The notes beneath the pieces are model-generated. The model did not search any database, had not been told where the DNA came from, and worked only from the letters and a program-made list of their open reading frames with translations. 64,000 nucleotides of DNA from positions 1 through 64,000 of the forward strand of contig JAXGGA010001172.1 in assembly GCA_038373865.1 (NCBI GenBank), given 5' to 3'. Source of the DNA: Uloborus plumipes (lineage: Eukaryota; Arthropoda; Arachnida; Araneae; Uloboridae). Both the position numbers and the translations under genes were made by a program. This document shows positions 33,531 to 45,601 of the stretch, piece by piece (positions within the stretch are counted from its first letter, which is position 1; each line of letters opens with the position of its first letter).

Positions 33531-34752
33531 TACACTGAAGTGACAAAAGTCATGGGATACCTCTTAATATCGTGTCGGCCCTCCTTTTGCCCGGCGAAGT
33601 GCAACAACTCGACGTGGCATGGACTCAACAAGTCGTTGGAAGTCTTCTGCAGGAATATTGAGCCATGCTGTCTCGATAGACGTCCATAATTGTGAAAGCG
33701 TTGATGGGGCAGGATTTTGGGCACGAACAGACCTCTCGATGGTGTCCCATAAATGCTCAATGGGATTCATGTCGGGCGATCTAGGTGGCCAAATCATTCG
33801 TTGGAATTGTCCAGAATTTTCTTCAAACCAATTGCGAACAGTTGTGGCCCGGTGACATGGCGCATTGTCATCCATAAAAATCCCATCGTTGTTTGGGTAC
33901 ATGAAGTCCATGAATGGCTGCAAGTGATCTCCAAGTAGCTGCACATAAGCATTTCCAGTCAATGTTCGGTCCAGTCGCACTAGAGGACCAAGTCCATGCC
34001 ATGAAAAAACAGCCCACACCATTACGGAGCCACCACCAGCTTGAACAGTGCCTTGCTGACAGTTTGGGTCCATGGCTTCGTGGGGTCTGCGCCACACTCG
34101 AACCCTACCATCGGCTCTTACCAGCTGAAATCGTGACTCATCGGACCAGGCCACGGTTTTCCATTCATCTAGGGACCAACCGATATGCTCACGTGCCCAC
34201 GAGAGTCGCTGCAAGCGATGTCGTTCTGTCAGTAAAGGCACTCGAGTCGGTCTTCTGCTGGAATAGCCCAAGAAATCCAAATTTCTCCGCACAGTTCTAG
34301 CAGACACGTCCATTGTACGTCCCACATTGATTTCTACGGTGATTTGACGCAGTGTTGCTTGTCTGTTAGAATTTACGACTCTTTGCAGACGTCGCCGGTC
34401 TCGATTTTTAAGTGCAGGCGGTCGACCACTGCGCTGTCCATGGTGGGATGTTATGCCTGAAATTTCATACTCTCGGCACACTCTTGACACAGTGGATCTG
34501 GGAATGTTGAATTCTCTAACGATTTCCGAAATGGCATGACCCATGCGTCTAGCTCCAACTAACATTCCGCGTTCAAAGTCTGTTAATTCACGTCGTGCGG
34601 TCATCATCACGTTAAAACCTCTTCACATGAATAACTTGAACAGAAATGAAAGCTCTGTAAAAGCACTGCGCATTTATACCTGTTCTATGCGATGCTACTG
34701 CCATCTGAAAATTTGCATATTGCTATCCCATGACTTTTGTCACTTCAGTGTA
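33531..34752 (-). mobile_element. Intact Tc1-like transposon
   Basis: Terminal inverted repeats of 29 bp (TACACTGAAGTGACAAAAGT...GGGATA) are identical at 33531-33559 and 34724-34752, with TA duplicated outside each (33529-33530, 34753-34754). The 1,222-bp body holds one uninterrupted transposase frame on the minus strand. Identical ends and an open frame point to recent activity. It is the best preserved element in the window. Confidence 0.95.
33564..34610 (-). CDS. Tc1/mariner-superfamily transposase, 348 aa, apparently intact
   Basis: Residues 1-60 form a paired-like helix-turn-helix (LTDFERGMLVGARRMGHAIS, then STVSRVCREYE), followed by a basic GRPPAL hook near residue 62 and a second DNA-binding domain with RTVRRNL. 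The DDE_3 catalytic core has WSDES (Asp157), MDDNAPCHRA (Asp248) and SPDMNPIEHLWD (Glu285). By my count 36 residues separate the last two, matching the DD36E (Incomer-type) group rather than DD34E. It would cut and paste DNA at the flanking repeats. There is no stop or frameshift from ATG to TAA, and length is normal. A second ATG lies just inside, so the exact start is uncertain by a residue or two. Confidence 0.94.
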   Translation of the reverse strand: MMMTARRELTDFERGMLVGARRMGHAISEIVREFNIPRSTVSRVCREYEISGITSHHGQRSGRPPALKNRDRRRLQRVVNSNRQATLRQITVEINVGRTMDVSARTVRRNLDFLGYSSRRPTRVPLLTERHRLQRLSWAREHIGWSLDEWKTVAWSDESRFQLVRADGRVRVWRRPHEAMDPNCQQGTVQAGGGSVMVWAVFSWHGLGPLVRLDRTLTGNAYVQLLGDHLQPFMDFMYPNNDGIFMDDNAPCHRATTVRNWFEENSGQFQRMIWPPRSPDMNPIEHLWDTIERSVRAQNPAPSTLSQLWTSIETAWLNIPAEDFQRLVESMPRRVVALRRAKGGPTRY

Positions 34753-34817
34753 TAAGCTAGTAGCAAGACAAGGGCGTTTAAATATTTAGAAAAAATCGTA
34801 AGAGCAGAAAGACGACA

Positions 34818-37202
34818 GGGTCATTCCATGTCAAGTGTACGTGGCGTCCCCACTCGACCCCCTCCGATTTTGATGAAAATTTTTTTGGAAGTACATATAA
34901 GACTTGCATGAAGCCATACCAAATTATAGCTCCACAAGTCTTATGATTCAGCCAATAAAACTTATTTTGTAAATGCCTCTTTTTCGTGTTTTGAAAAAAA
35001 TGACCAAATCGTCAAGTTTGTGCTTTTATTGCTCGCGACCTAAGACGATTATATGGCGCAAACTTAGTGATTCTGATCACTGCTTAGGGTAGAATAGCCT
35101 ACTTGTGTAACAAAGCTCAAAGCACTGTAGATTTTTTGCAATTTGCTGCCAAAGTTGGTAAAAAATCGTATTTTGGCAAATTTTGACCATACGTTATCAG
35201 CTTGTATCTGCTGAAAGAATGACTTTCTGAAGCTAATTCTTTCCTCGTTTGTAGCCTGATAGTTCGTCCGAAAGGTGTACAAGTGGCATCTTGATAGCTC
35301 AAATAGTTTCTGAATTATGCGAGTTGAAATTCCAGTGAAATTTTTTTTTTCTCAATTTTCAAAGGGCAATATCTCAAAAGGGTCATATTGAATTTCAATT
35401 TTCTTTACATCATTGGAAAAAGCATACTGTTTTTAACTAAAAAACGTTGGTTTTATTTTTGAGACAAACCAGTTTCAAGGGGATATTGCATATCAAAAAT
35501 GTGTACGTTATTCCACGTGAAATCAAAGAAAAAAAGGCATAGACCTTAAAAGTTCATGTCAATTTGCTCTAATAAAATTTAAAGGAGCTATTGAACTTAT
35601 GTTCTGATGAAAAAAACCTCTTTTAGATATTTTTGAACTTTAGTTTTTGTGTGCGCATCCGTAAAAACTCAAGAAATGGCAAAAACTAAAGTTTCGTTTT
35701 CAACAAAAAGAATTATTTTTTTATCGCTGCTATAAGAGCTTGAGTCTTTTCGAGGAGTTATCTTAAAGTCTTAGAACAGAATTTCGGATGATATGTCACT
35801 TTGCAAGATGTCATTAATATTTTAAGGTCATAAAAAGCATTGTTTCCTTTTCAAAAAATTAAAAATAAAAATAATTAATAAATGAGATAAATAAATAAAT
35901 AAAACAATTAATATGGTGTGTATGTGATAAAAAATATGTAGAATGGGATTAAAAAGCCATTATTCTAAAAAGCAAACACGAAAGTTTTCGATAGAGTTGA
36001 ATATTGCAATTATTTCCGCCATGTAAATGATAACAAAAGTGATTGAAAATATGATAAATAGTAATTGAAAATCCATTCTTTATACTGCCGAGGATGTGTC
36101 TAGGATATTCAGCCTATGATTGCAATTTGCCCATAAAGAAAAATGATGAAAAATGGGAAAATACTTTTTATGAACTTGAAATATTAATGACTTACAACCT
36201 TGCCAAGTGACACATCATCCGAAATTTTATTTCAAGAGCTTTAAAATTACACAAAAGAAAAGACTCAAGCTCTTATAGCAGCGATAAAAAGATAATTCTT
36301 TTTGTTAAAAACGAAACTTTATTTTTTGCCATTTCTTGAGTTTTTACGGATGCGCACACAAAAACTAAAGTTCAAAAATATCTAAAAAAGATTTTTTTCA
36401 TCAGAACATAAGCACAATAGCTCCTTTAAATTTTATTAGAGCAAATTGACATGAACTTTTAAGGTCTAAATGCCTTTTTTTTCTTTGATTTCACGTGGAA
36501 TAACGTACACATTTTTGATATGCAATATCCCCTTGAAACTGGTTTGTCTCAAAAATAAAACCAACGTTTTTTAGTTTAAAAAAGTGTGCTCTTTTCAATG
36601 ATGTAGAGAAAATTGAAATTCAAGATGACCCTTTTGAGATATTGCCCTTTGAAAATTGAGAAAAAAATTTTTTGACTGGAATTTCAACTCGCATAATTCA
36701 GAAACTATTTGAGCTATCAAGATGCCACTTGTACAACTTTCGGACGAACTATCAGGCTACAAACGAGGAAAGAACTAGCTTCAGAAAGTCATTCTTTCAG
36801 CAGATACAAACTGATAACTTATGGTCAAAATTTGCCAAAATACGATTTCTACCAACTTTGGCAGCAAATTGCAAAAAATCTACAGTGCTTTGAGCTTTTG
36901 TTACACAAGTAGGCTATTCTACCCTAAGCAGTGATCAGAATCACCAAATTTGCGCCATATAATCGTCTTAGGTCGCGAGCAATAAAAGCACAAACTTGAT
37001 GATTTGGTCATTTTTTTCAAAACACGAAAAAGAGGCATTTACAAAATAATTTTTATTGGCTAAACCATAACACTCGTGGAGCTATAATTTGGTATGGCTT
37101 CATGCAAGTCTTATATGTACTTCCAAAAAAATTTTCTTCAAAATCGCAGGGGGTAGAGTGGGGATTTTTTCGAAATTTGGGACACTTGACATGGAATGAC
37201 CC
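34818..37202. mobile_element. 2.4-kb palindromic TIR element, Sola-like
   Basis: GGGTCATTCCATGTCAAGTG at 34818 is matched by CACTTGACATGGAATGACCC ending 37202, with GACA on both sides (34814-34817, 37203-37206). The inversion runs inward for about 1 kb, to roughly 35850 and 36150, with small differences. Short mirrored frames in the two arms (e.g. 35064-35282 and 36672-36893) are the same sequence read twice, not genes. A 4-bp duplication and long TIRs fit Sola-type elements; superfamily is inference. Confidence 0.85.
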
Positions 37203-37206
37203 GACA

Positions 37207-37759
37207 ACAAAGATTTAGGTACCAGCAAAGCAAAATTAGCATTGTCATGGACACGTGAGACATTTAATGTTCTTAAATAATTAACAGGTGATTATTTTTT
37301 TCTCACTTGCGATTGATTTAAATCTTTCATCTTATCACCGTACTATTGTTTAGCAATAAATACTTGCTTCAAGATCACCTCTTAACAGCAAGAATAATTC
37401 ATAATTATTTTCTCCGTCAAAAGTGTCCGGATTTTACCAACAGTCTTGACACAACTATAGTTTACTATTACCGTCTCTACCACCATAAATTATGTAGGAA
37501 TATTAGTAACAGCAGGAAGACAGCAACAAAGATTCAGTCACTTTCACAACTGATGTGAAGTCAGCATCACCATGACATGTGAGACTTGAATTTGCTTAAA
37601 TAATAAACAGTTAATAGCTGTAGCTCTTCTCCCATTACCACTGATTTAAATCTTTCAGGCCAGGAAGGTGATGAGCCAAACCATTATTTTAACTATAAAT
37701 ACCTGCTTCTCGATCACCGGTAGCAGCTGAGAGTAATTCATAATTATTTTCTCTGTCAA
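37207..37759. repeat. Imperfect ~300-bp direct duplication
   Basis: 37230-37560 and 37560-37790 share ordered blocks: GACACGTGAGACATTTAATG / GACATGTGAGACTTGAATTT, GATTTAAATCTTTCA, AATAAATACTTGCTTCAAGATCACC / ATAAATACCTGCTTCTCGATCACC, AATTCATAATTATTTTCTC, and GGATTTTACC / GGATTTTGCC. It is an old tandem duplication of unique DNA; no gene is recognised. Confidence 0.65.
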
Positions 37760-38240
37760 GAGCTTCCGGATTTTGCCATCCCCCTTCCTACCCCAACTAC
37801 CGTTTGCCCCATATCTCAAGAAAGTTTTTCGTTTCGAAGTAAAACTTGGTGAAAAGTTGAGCGCTCGGGCTCATCCTCCCTCTCGAGGCAGGAAATTTCG
37901 CGGCGGAGGGAGATGCTATGACTGATGAAGCAGGGTTCGCTGAGAAAGCGCCCTCGGGGCGTCCACTAGGGTAATTAATTGCCCTTACGTGGGCAATTAG
38001 AAAGTGGGGAGGAGGTTGCGAGGTGGCATTCCGAGAGCGCCCGCCCTCTTGTTTTGCCGCGGCGGCACCTCTCTGCAACCCGATATCCCAGATGTTTGGG
38101 GGGAATTCAATGCAAGATGGTTTTTTTTTCTTCTTCTTCTACACAGTCCCTCGCTTGATTGAGACGTGTGAAAATTTTTTTAGAGGTGTGAAGAGATCGT
38201 GACCAGGGGTCGTCGAAGGCTATCGGCGCCTGATTAACGC
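37760..38240. other. GC-rich unique island, candidate regulatory DNA
   Basis: High GC with CCGCGGCGG, GCCCGCCCTC and GTCGTCGAAGGC contrasts sharply with the surroundings. A 93-codon minus-strand frame (37797-38078) is low-complexity and matches nothing I know. The duplicated unique DNA just upstream adds to the impression of old, retained sequence. Confidence 0.3.
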
Positions 38241-38803
38241 GAATTTTCTGACTAATAGTTGTGCTGAATTTTTTTGACTGAACTTTAGGTAATATCAGGT
38301 TCAGTACGTCAGAGATAAAGTCTGTAGAATAATTCACTGTAATAGAGCATCCCAAATTGCATTCTACCCAAAGATGCCTCCTTTTCAAAGTTAAGCTTTT
38401 TTAAATCTACGTCATTTACTTGTCACTGAAAAATATCGACTTAAGAAGTATTTTGTCCATTTTATTAAATGTTTATTCCCACTGGTGAAATGAAGACATG
38501 CTAACATTATTACTAGTAATATCTTGTGCTCATTCGGTTTCCTTTCGACCTTTTTGTTTTCAAACAAATTTTAGCTCAAAAATATTCTAAGAAATATCTA
38601 GACTTCAATTTAAACTGTTTTATACAGAGAAAGCAACTTAATCTAGAAATATGATAAATTGCAATGAAAGTACAAAATTTCACCCAGATGCTAACCTCTT
38701 TTTTTTTTTTTTGAGTTGTGAGAGATGCGTATGCATTTATTTGTAGTTTTTACGGTAAAACTATTCCAAATGAATGTTTGCCCAAGCAAAGAATACAGAT
38801 ATA

Positions 38804-40091
38804 CCGTAAAATGGGGTTAATCGGAACACTTTTCAGCTTTGATTGTAAAAAAAGCAGTTAAAAGATTTTTTTTAATTTGATTTTTTGGGTAAAAACTTCG
38901 ATCTTGCTTTACTTTTGATATTACAAGCAAAGACAAAAGATTTTGAGCAATTATTATTAAAATATATAGCAAATTATGGGTGTTCCGAATCACCCCGCTG
39001 ATAGGGGTCAATCGGAACACTTGTTAAAATTTTTATTTTTTTCAATTTAATCTGTAATAGGTCTCACAAACATGAGTAATATTGATGGGGGAGAATAAGA
39101 ACAGATAATTACTGTCAAATAAATGTATAATTTCAGTACCATTAAACGTTTATAATTTGTGAAAATTCAAAATAATTTTGAACTTATGAAAAATGAAAAG
39201 TAATTTTAAGAAAAGCTTTTGAATTGAAATGCAAAGATTTCACATGAATGGAAGTCACTCATGTCGTCCACAAATATGTACTTGTCCTTAAAACTAGCAA
39301 TTGTGACTTGGCTTAAGTTTTTTCATAACATCTCCTGGGATGAACTCTGCCTTTTCTTTAGTTTTTTGAAATTTCTGGGTTTCGGGGATTGTCCTGAAAG
39401 ATTTTTTCGCTTATTCATCACTGTCTGTGTGCTGGACGTTTACTACATAAAGTCTATGTGAATTTCTCCCTTTTATTTTAAGTAAAAAAAAGTCTCCTGG
39501 AGAAAAAATCTTTTGAAATCTGTAACTTTTGTCATTCTAAGATCTAGTTGCTCACGAGAAGGGATAAACAGTAATAAATCCTTGTCCCTGTCTTGATTAG
39601 AAGAATTGGGGTTAGAATCTTGATTTTTCAAACAATTTCCTTCAAATAAGTTTGAATTGGAACAACAGAACTAAGTGTTCCGATTCACCCCGCAAATTTT
39701 TTTCCCATGGCATTTTTCAGAATTCTTCACTTTTATGACACAATTTATAAAAAATGTAAATTCTAATGTGGTATTCTGTTGTTCAGATACATGTATAATT
39801 GAAACATACCACTCATAGTTTTTAAATATAAGAAGGTTTGTTCTTGCATATGAAGTTTTGCAGTCTATGAAAATGTGATGTTTTCTAGCATTCAACATGC
39901 AGCCCTCTTTAGAAGCCAGTAGCGTTGCCAGATTGACAAAAGTATTTTTTTCCTACTTCCTATGATCTTACCTTTCTAAAAAAAAATCATGGCGAAAAAT
40001 ACCCAATAGTATATTTATGAAGAATTTCTTTGTACGGTTGGGAAGTTTTGTTCCGATTGACCCCGCTGTTCCTATACACCCCATTTTACGG
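38804..40091. mobile_element. TA-flanked TIR element with GGAACA subterminal repeats
   Basis: CCGTAAAATGGGGT at 38804 is matched by ACCCCATTTTACGG ending 40091; TA flanks both (38802-38803, 40092-40093). The motif CGGAACA preceded by GGGGT-AAT recurs at about 38813, 38983 (inverted), 39005, 39678 (inverted) and 40050 (inverted), facing inward from each half. No transposase is present. TA target suggests a Tc1/mariner-mobilised non-autonomous element. Confidence 0.78.
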
Positions 40092-40531
40092 TATTTCATA
40101 AATTTACCCAAGAACGAAGATTATTTTCTGATAGCGTCGATTAAGTTTTAATCGTCTTCTTTGAATGTTGTTTTGCGCATGCTTCAGTGCAACTTTCGTT
40201 TCTTATTTTGGAGAATACAGAAACGTTTCTGAATATTTAGGAAGCATTTAATTGAGGCGAAGTATCTGAAATGTTTGGAAACGTCTCAGCTTAGTTAAAA
40301 AAAAAGTCTGAAATTTTGTAATGTAATTTCCAGTCTATCTCAAAAAGTGGAGCCGCACTCTCCCTAAAGCAATGGTGGATTCAAAATTAATTCTTAAAAA
40401 TTATCTTAGTATCACCAAAATATACCAGCAAATATTCGTAATTGCTGACCATATTGATGCAACCTGCTGGACAATTGTCAGAAAGTACAAAGAGCGGAAA
40501 ATCATCTTGCACATTTTTACATAGCAACTTA

Positions 40532-41185
40532 CAGGGGTGCCCATCCCCCCCAAGCTCAATGGCGCAAGTCCCCCCCCCCCAAAAAAAAAATCACAATCCA
40601 ATTGTGCTTTTTATGTTCTCCATCTTTTTTATTTTATTTATTTTTTTAAATATCATTTATTTATTTTTTAAATATTAATTTTTTTTTAATATTATTATTT
40701 TTTTTAAATATTATTATTTTTTTAAATATTATTATTATTTTTTAAATACTATTATTTTTTTAAATATTATTATTATTATTATTTTTTAAATATTAATTAT
40801 TTGTTTGTTTTTTTTTTAAATATTTATTTACTTTTTAAAATATTTTTATTTATTTTTTTAAATTATAATTATTATTTTCTTATACATTATTAATTTTTTA
40901 AAGTACTAATTATGCGCAGAATAGAATCGCTTTTTTCCCCTTCCAAACATTCCAAGCACACACACACACAAAAATAAATAAATAAATAAAGAAAGAAAGA
41001 AATAATTTAAATTAAAAAAAAAATTAATGAATAATTTACGTTAAAAAATCAGTAAATAATTTTATTAAAAAAATAATGAGTAATTTAAATGAATAAATAA
41101 ATTAGTTTAAAAAAATCCCCCCCCCCCAAAAAATTTGATGGCGCAACTTGCGCCATAATCCCCCCCCCCCCTGTGGGCACCCCTG
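40532..41185. mobile_element. Non-autonomous hAT element, copy 2 (CAGGGGTGCCCATC family)
   Basis: Same ends as copy 1 (CAGGGGTGCCCATCCCCCC, GTGGGCACCCCTG) with a perfect 8-bp duplication GCAACTTA (40524-40531, 41186-41193). The A/T core consists of TTTTTTAAATATTATTATT-like repeats and is longer than in copy 1 (654 against 589 bp). C-runs at both ends are longer too. No ORF. Confidence 0.92.
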
Positions 41186-41193
41186 GCAACTTA

Positions 41194-43958
41194 AAAAGAA
41201 CCTTATACAGGACTTTCAATACTTTTTTTAAAGCCTATTACATTTGACAATATTTTAAGGAAAAAAAAGATTTCATTTTTTTCTGGGATGCAGTATGTTC
41301 AAACATTCAAACGATAAGCTTTGATGTTATTGCCATTCGCTGACAAGAGGGGATCTTCAACAAAAAGTAAATACACTACTGGTAATAAATATTTGCAGCG
41401 TCTTGATTTGCAGCGACATTGAATTAAGAAAACTGCAAGATCAATGTAAAGACATCAAACAGAAAAAATGCAAAAAAAAAGACAATAAGTCAAACTTTAG
41501 CTTGTCTGAATGTTTCTGTAAAGCGTAACTAAAAATGTTAAATGCATTTTTAAAATTCAACAACAGTTAGTATAACGTCTTACAGATCTTTAAGAACGTC
41601 TCCTTTTTTCTCGAGTATAACACAATTTTGTATTTATACATCAATAAAAAATGAAGGGAAGAGTTTGAATGAACATGTCAAAAAGGATATGAGAAGAAGG
41701 TAATAGCAAATTTCAAAATGGTGGATGCAATTTCCGATCATCATCGTGATTAGGAAATATGATAAATAGTTAGAATTCCCTTCCTCCATAAGTTCCATGA
41801 AAAGGATTCGTTAAAAATCAAGTGGCATAAAAATATAAAAAAAAAAAGTCAGATTCAATAGCGGATTTTAGGAATGCTAGTATCAGTTATTGCGTTTTTA
41901 GATACTTAACACTTGTTTGTCAATGCATAAAAGTTCCATTTTTTGCATTCTGCATAACCTACAAAAAATGTCTGTGTAACGCCTTCATGTGGAAAGAAGA
42001 CCATTAATCTCTGTTTTCGCAGAACTTTTATGACATTCGCTTTGCCTGCTTTGTCACCCTGAATTGCATCCTTCGCCCGAGGTGAAATTTTAATCACCCA
42101 TTCGTGTTATTTCTCATCATTTAATTGCTGATCCATGCACAATCATGGGCGATTCCGTGTACCCGTCTACACTGGTTTCTGAAGCATCCCAAAGGAGCTT
42201 ATGATCGTAAAACACCGTCACGTTGTATGAAAACAGTTCTCCCATGCGCTGCGATGCCTGACTAATAAGTTGTGAAGAGCAATTTAAAATTCATCAAAAA
42301 CGATTATTGGCGCGAAATAACAACTAGTTATGTATTCGGAGATAGTAATTTTCGCGTCAAATCGCACACCTGAAATGTCGTTGTCCGTGAAAGGCATCAT
42401 GGTGGAATTTTTAGTAGCTGTTCAAGTGAAGAAAACAATTTCCTTATTTGGTTTCAAATTTCTGGAGAGGAAAATAATTAGCATTCGTGTTTTGGATGTG
42501 ATCAGTTGGAAATACACTTTAGAAACTGTGGCCGTTGTTACGTCAGAGAAATTCTCATCGCATCAATCTACCCTTACTGATTGCAGAAGTCTGAAAATGA
42601 ATCTGGTCAATCGTTTTGAAGACAATCAGAAATGTTTAGATTTCAATAAAATAAGAAACGATTTTACTCTCAGATAATTTATTTCTAACTAAAAGTTATC
42701 AATTTCAAGTATTTAAATTTGAGCTTTAATAACTTTTTAAGCAAAACTTTTTTTTCCCCAATAAATCTTGCCAATATAAACTTTTCTATCTGTATCTATA
42801 GTAATCCCTTTAATAAGTTTGAGGTATATGGAAATCATACACATTATCCCTTATTTTTAACCCAACAATAATTAGAAATATAAATATGCTGCTGTTATCC
42901 CTCCGGTTCAGCATGTTGAAAACAAAAAGTATTGCTGTCTCAGCAAGTTGCTCAAAAAATATGCATGACGGAAATAAATAATAGTTAAGGGTAAAAGCTA
43001 GCAATGATTAATTAATAAAGATTTTACAATAACTTGAAAAAAAAAAAGGCCCAAGAAATTCATTCCTGAGTTAACAAAGTCACAAGATTTCATAAAATCC
43101 GATTTTTCTGTGTGTTAAATTTTTCACGAGAGATTTGCAAATTTTATACCTAAAATGAGATGAAAATACGAAAGCGCGAAGCAGTTTTTAATAATCCACT
43201 TACCTACTTCGATCGAGTTAAAAAAAAAAAATCTCGGTTTTGAGGCGCCAAAGATTTTGTACATATTTTCAGCTGCTCTCACCCAATGAATGAAGCAAAA
43301 AGAGAAATAAACACCAGGGTCATGATTAAGTTATGAAATAACAAGTTGCCCATTTATAATTAACTCAAATTATCCCACCATCCGAGCTTTAAAAGCGACG
43401 TGTTCAGCTTAGAAAAGGCCCGCCCATCTGATTATAGCGATTTTTGAAACGAGTTAGAGAAAGATTTTTTTTTTCTTTTTCCTCTTTATGGTACACCCTT
43501 TGAGTGACGAAGCTTATAGTGTACATTCTAGCTCGAATCCTCGTGATGCACAATTAGGTATAACGATTTGGCTTTAATCAATTGAGTAGAATTCCGCTAG
43601 CGTAAAGGAAGAGGGGGAGATAAAAGAGGGTGGAAGAAAATAAAATGGTTCTAACTTGTCGCACGTCTTTGAGATGGAAATGTTTCAATGATGATTAAAT
43701 ATGCAGTGGGGGGATGCGTTTAATCATCGTTGTAAGTAATATCGGCAGGAATTTTGGAAAGCCATTAATTACAGATCATTTTGATTTGGCATGTTCCTAA
43801 ACGTGCATTGAAGCAAAAAAGCTTGTTTAAAATTATCAGTGAATACAATTTGCAAAAATATAAATTCTGAAAGATCAAGGCTGTAAAGCACAGATTGCAA
43901 AATATATATTTTCAAGCACGTGTTTTGGACTCAAAATAGTGTGCTTTCGACAAATAGT
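41194..43958. other. Intergenic DNA with two unique islands
   Basis: Mostly AT-rich without genes. Two stretches look like single-copy, possibly retained DNA: 42040-42290 (mixed composition, TGTACCCGTCTACACTGG) and 43370-43800 (TAATTAACTCAAATTATCCC, GATGATTAAATATG, CCATTAATTACAG, several homeodomain-type TAAT cores). A 115-codon frame at 42330-42677 has no recognisable domain and typical AT-rich composition. Confidence 0.25.
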
Positions 43959-43959
43959 C

Positions 43960-44208
43960 CATATCGTCGGCACCGTGCTAAAATTACGAATGTGAAAACT
44001 GGCACTTTTCAGGAGAGCCAAAACACTGCATATAATTTTTTCCCACCTGACACGTTTGGTTATTTTCAATTTTTAAATTTTTATAGATATCTTTAAGTGT
44101 AAAACTATCGTTCGAAGGTATCATTTTAATTTTAATTATTTGTAAAATTCGAACTTGAAAAACGCGATTTTTCACATTCGTTATTTTAGCATGGTGCCGA
44201 CGATATGT
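43960..44208. repeat. 249-bp inverted-repeat MITE
   Basis: ATATCGTCGGCACCGTGCTA (left) and TAGCATGGTGCCGACGATAT (right) are inverted with one mismatch; the arms continue through AAA-T-ACGAATGTGAA. The interior is AT-rich without a gene. A target duplication could not be fixed. Confidence 0.7.
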
Positions 44209-45597
44209 TCAGAATAAAAAAATGAATGTTCGGACTCCGCTTTTTTAAAGCAAATCTTTTCTCTCAGTGAATTAGACAGGGGCGGACATTAGAGCTTTTT
44301 TGTTATTCAGTGTTCGCTTAATTATGTGTCTCGAGCTCTTACGTTCAAGCGGGCTGAATGTTTTTGGAAATGGAAAAAAAGAAAAAGATGTGATTTTGAG
44401 TTGTAAATAAAATTTATCTGCTCAGGTTGAAATAAAGTCGATTACTCGTCGATGCCATTTGTAGAAACACAAAAATCAGGGTCATATCGCAACTAGTGAT
44501 TGCGAAAAACATAATTTGAATTCAAGATGTCAAAATTCATTTTACTTATGTCTTTATTTTTAAAATAAAAAAATTTAGAGGGCAACTAAAAATTAGTTTT
44601 TTTTTTAATTTTCATTTTTTAATAATGCAAAGTATAAGTGAACTAAAATCTTGAACATTCAATACTTAGATTAGCACCCTCCAAAAATTTGTTAAACATA
44701 GAAGTTTTCTGTCCTATTGAATATTTACAGTATTTATTAAAATAATAAATTAAAGCTTGAAGAACGTCCTCTCTCTTATAAAAATAATTTTTCAAATTTG
44801 TAACATATACTAATCAAAATTACAATCAAATTCATTCATCACTCACGTAACATTAAAGTAATTTTTTTCTTTCTTTCTTTTTTTTTTTTGATGAAAATTT
44901 GCTTCGATGATTTTTCTTTTCTACTGCTGCTGCTACTGATAAGAGAGCGGCCTATTTCACATCAGCATGCAATACAATTTAACTGATACTTATCTATTTT
45001 ATTGCTTCTCATTTGATATCGAAGGAATTAACATGGAATGCAAAAACTTGCTTTCTTTCTTCTTCTCCGAATTACTCCGTATTTTCTTTACTATTACAAG
45101 AAAAGAATTTCTTTGAAGTAAGGCAGCCTTGCAAGGAAATGTCTTTAATGACGCTCATCATTTAGAAAAACTCAAGCATGAGCCGCTCATCTTCTAATAC
45201 TCGTATATTTCACGAGACATTAATTTTTGCATTAATGGTATTCGAAGATTTACCAATGAAACATCCGTAATTCCCTCCGCTGGTTATCGGTAAATTTTAC
45301 TAAAACCTCAAAAAAAAAAAAAAAAAAAGGGTAAACCTATTTGAGATTTTTTTTTTAAATTAATATTCCACCATTTATTTCATTCCTTTTTACTGAACAT
45401 CCCTTAAAAACACTGCAGTCAACCCCATTTTTAAAAATGGATTCTTAATCTGCTATCATCAGTATTGTCACCAGATAAAGCAGCTGAAATGAATTTCAAG
45501 ACCCAATCAAATACTGCCAGAATTTATAGTTATAAAATACAACTGTCTTCTCTTTTACATGCTTCTTATTTCATGATCGACGTCTCATTGATTTTGT
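44209..45597. other. AT-rich intergenic DNA with one small island
   Basis: No gene is recognised. The 45100-45300 part is mixed in composition (GCCGCTCATCTTC, CATTAATTTTTGCATTAATG palindrome near 45218) and may be single-copy regulatory DNA. A poly-A run lies at 45310-45328. Confidence 0.25.
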
Positions 45598-45601
45598 ATA
45601 T

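Noticed and set aside
33914..34300. 128-codon plus-strand frame
   Set aside because: It is the antisense shadow of the intact transposase at 33564-34610.
35064..36912. Similar short ORFs in opposite orientation that could suggest a small gene family
   Set aside because: They are the same sequence in the two arms of a palindromic transposon.
42330..42677. 115-codon plus-strand frame
   Set aside because: No domain, AT-rich codon use like the surroundings, and no splice or promoter context; such length is expected by chance in 64 kb.
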